A DNA stretch of 6,367 bases, from NCBI GenBank assembly GCA_036276695.1, contig DASUOI010000010.1, forward strand, positions 1-6,367, read 5' to 3'. Source of the stretch: JANWLD01 sp036276695 (GTDB lineage: Bacteria; Patescibacteriota; Saccharimonadia; Saccharimonadales; 2-12-FULL-41-12). The notes beneath the pieces are model-generated. The model had not been told where the DNA came from. It worked only from the letters and a program-made list of their open reading frames with translations, and did no database searches. Made by a program: the position numbers and the translations under genes. Within the stretch, counting starts at the first letter, position 1, and every line of letters begins with the position of its first letter. Shown in pieces: positions 5,715 to 6,367 of this stretch.

Positions 5715-5716
5715 CT

Positions 5717-6367
5717 TTGAAAATAGCATTATTAGGCACCGGTAGAACCGGTTCGAAAGTAACGGAAATCGCCGGTAAAAACGATGTCATAGGATTTGAC
5801 GAAAACAATATTCCGACTTTAGAAAAATTAAAGTCCTGCGATACGGCTATATCGTTCTTGCCCGGGCCGGCCTTCATACAATACATAGACTTGCTGATTG
5901 AAAGCGGCTTGCCGGTTGCTATAGGCAGCACTGGCTTTGATTGGCCGGATGACATTGATAAGCGCCTTAAGAAAAATGGGTTGGCTTGGATTGAGGCGTC
6001 AAACTTTGCTTTGGGCATGAACATAATGCGGGCAATGATACGCGCCATGTCCAAAGCGCCTAAGCTGTTTGACCAATTTGAATTCAACATGGAGGAGATA
6101 CATCACATCCATAAGAAGGACTCGCCAAGCGGTACGGCTTTGACCTGGAAAGAATGGCTAGGGCAAGACGTGCAAATATCGGCCAAAAGGGAAGGCGACA
6201 ACCCCGGATTCCATAAACTCACGCTAAAAACCCCATACGAAGATATCTCGATTGAACACCAATCAAAAGACCGGAAGATTTTTGCGCAAGGTGCTGTTTG
6301 GACGGCCCGTCGACTGGCGGAGGGGAACCTCCCGCCGGGGCTGCATAAACTGCAGGATATCATGGAT
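5717..6367 (+). CDS. dapB: 4-hydroxy-tetrahydrodipicolinate reductase, 3' end cut off
   Basis: DapB reduces the DapA product with NAD(P)H in the diaminopimelate/lysine pathway, feeding peptidoglycan and protein synthesis. The start is TTG at 5717, not ATG, chosen because it gives MKIALLGTGRTGS (nucleotide-binding GxGxxG, residues 7-12) and has a strong Shine-Dalgarno sequence at ideal spacing. 217 codons are present and the frame is open at the right edge. Motifs are VAIGSTGF (67-74), ASNFALGMNIM (94-104), the catalytic and substrate block EEIHHIHKKDSPSGTAL (126-142; H129, H130, K134, SGT) and FAQGAVWTARRL (189-200). By comparison with the E. coli C-terminus (RDVLDLNNL) only a few residues are probably missing. 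The total would be about 220-230 residues against 273 in E. coli; the shortening is in the N-terminal domain, where residues 24-45 replace a much longer stretch. Co-transcribed with lysC (2-nt gap), which ties this aspartokinase to the lysine branch. Confidence 0.93.
   Translation, partial: MKIALLGTGRTGSKVTEIAGKNDVIGFDENNIPTLEKLKSCDTAISFLPGPAFIQYIDLLIESGLPVAIGSTGFDWPDDIDKRLKKNGLAWIEASNFALGMNIMRAMIRAMSKAPKLFDQFEFNMEEIHHIHKKDSPSGTALTWKEWLGQDVQISAKREGDNPGFHKLTLKTPYEDISIEHQSKDRKIFAQGAVWTARRLAEGNLPPGLHKLQDIMD

Noticed and set aside
4884..5729. Long open frame of 281 codons on the minus strand opposite lysC.
   Set aside because: It lies wholly antisense to strongly supported lysC sequence, has no recognisable domain and no promoter or ribosome-binding site; its length follows from lysC codon bias.
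5698..6363. Two minus-strand frames opposite dapB.
   Set aside because: Both are shadows of the clear DapB frame, low in recognisable protein features.
1..6367. Mobile elements, CRISPR arrays, tRNA or rRNA genes.
   Set aside because: No repeat arrays, terminal inverted repeats, transposase motifs or RNA gene signatures were seen by eye; the window is filled by metabolic and envelope genes.

Overview
This window is a compact stretch of bacterial chromosome of moderate GC, with short intergenic gaps. It carries most of the aspartate-family amino-acid pathway plus the ends of a cell-envelope neighbourhood. Stops are TAA, TAG and TGA, so the standard code appears to be used. The LCP protein resembles those of Patescibacteria (CPR), especially Saccharibacteria-like lineages, and the genes are tightly packed. 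That lineage is an inference from memory of protein style and could not be checked by search.

Layout: (1) 1-638 (+) is the 3' part of an ABC-2 type transporter permease. (2) 674-1855 (+) is a LytR-CpsA-Psr (LCP) cell-wall glycopolymer ligase. (3) 1856-2893 (-) is homoserine dehydrogenase, abutting the LCP gene tail to tail with no gap. (4) 2894-3038 is a regulatory leader for hom. (5) 3039-4157 (-) is aspartate-semialdehyde dehydrogenase (asd). (6) 4158-4211 is a divergent promoter region. (7) 4212-5714 (+) is aspartokinase (lysC). (8) 5717-6367 (+) is dapB, running off the right edge.

Together LysC and Asd make aspartate semialdehyde. Hom draws it toward homoserine, threonine, isoleucine and methionine; DapB serves the diaminopimelate/lysine branch. 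dapA, thrB and thrC are not in the window.

The main discovery is in the hom leader. On the minus strand, an 18-codon reading frame (3022..2966) encodes MEILKFITITTTHPTPSG, with five Thr and three Ile codons, much like the enterobacterial thrL peptide. It is followed by a 7-bp GC-rich hairpin with a U-tract (2938..2915) just before hom. The last codons of the leader peptide contain GAGCGG, an exact copy of the terminator's 3' arm, which can pair with the 5' arm CCGCTC to form an antiterminator. This is a complete thr-type ribosome-mediated transcription attenuator controlling hom alone.

A second theme is translation start mode. Each promoter-proximal start codon (LCP, leader peptide, asd, lysC) lies 6-13 nt after a -10 element and has no Shine-Dalgarno sequence; three of the four -10s are of the TGnTAnnnT extended type. 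Genes placed inside a transcript (hom, dapB) do have Shine-Dalgarno sequences. This suggests leaderless or near-leaderless mRNAs, including a near-leaderless leader peptide.
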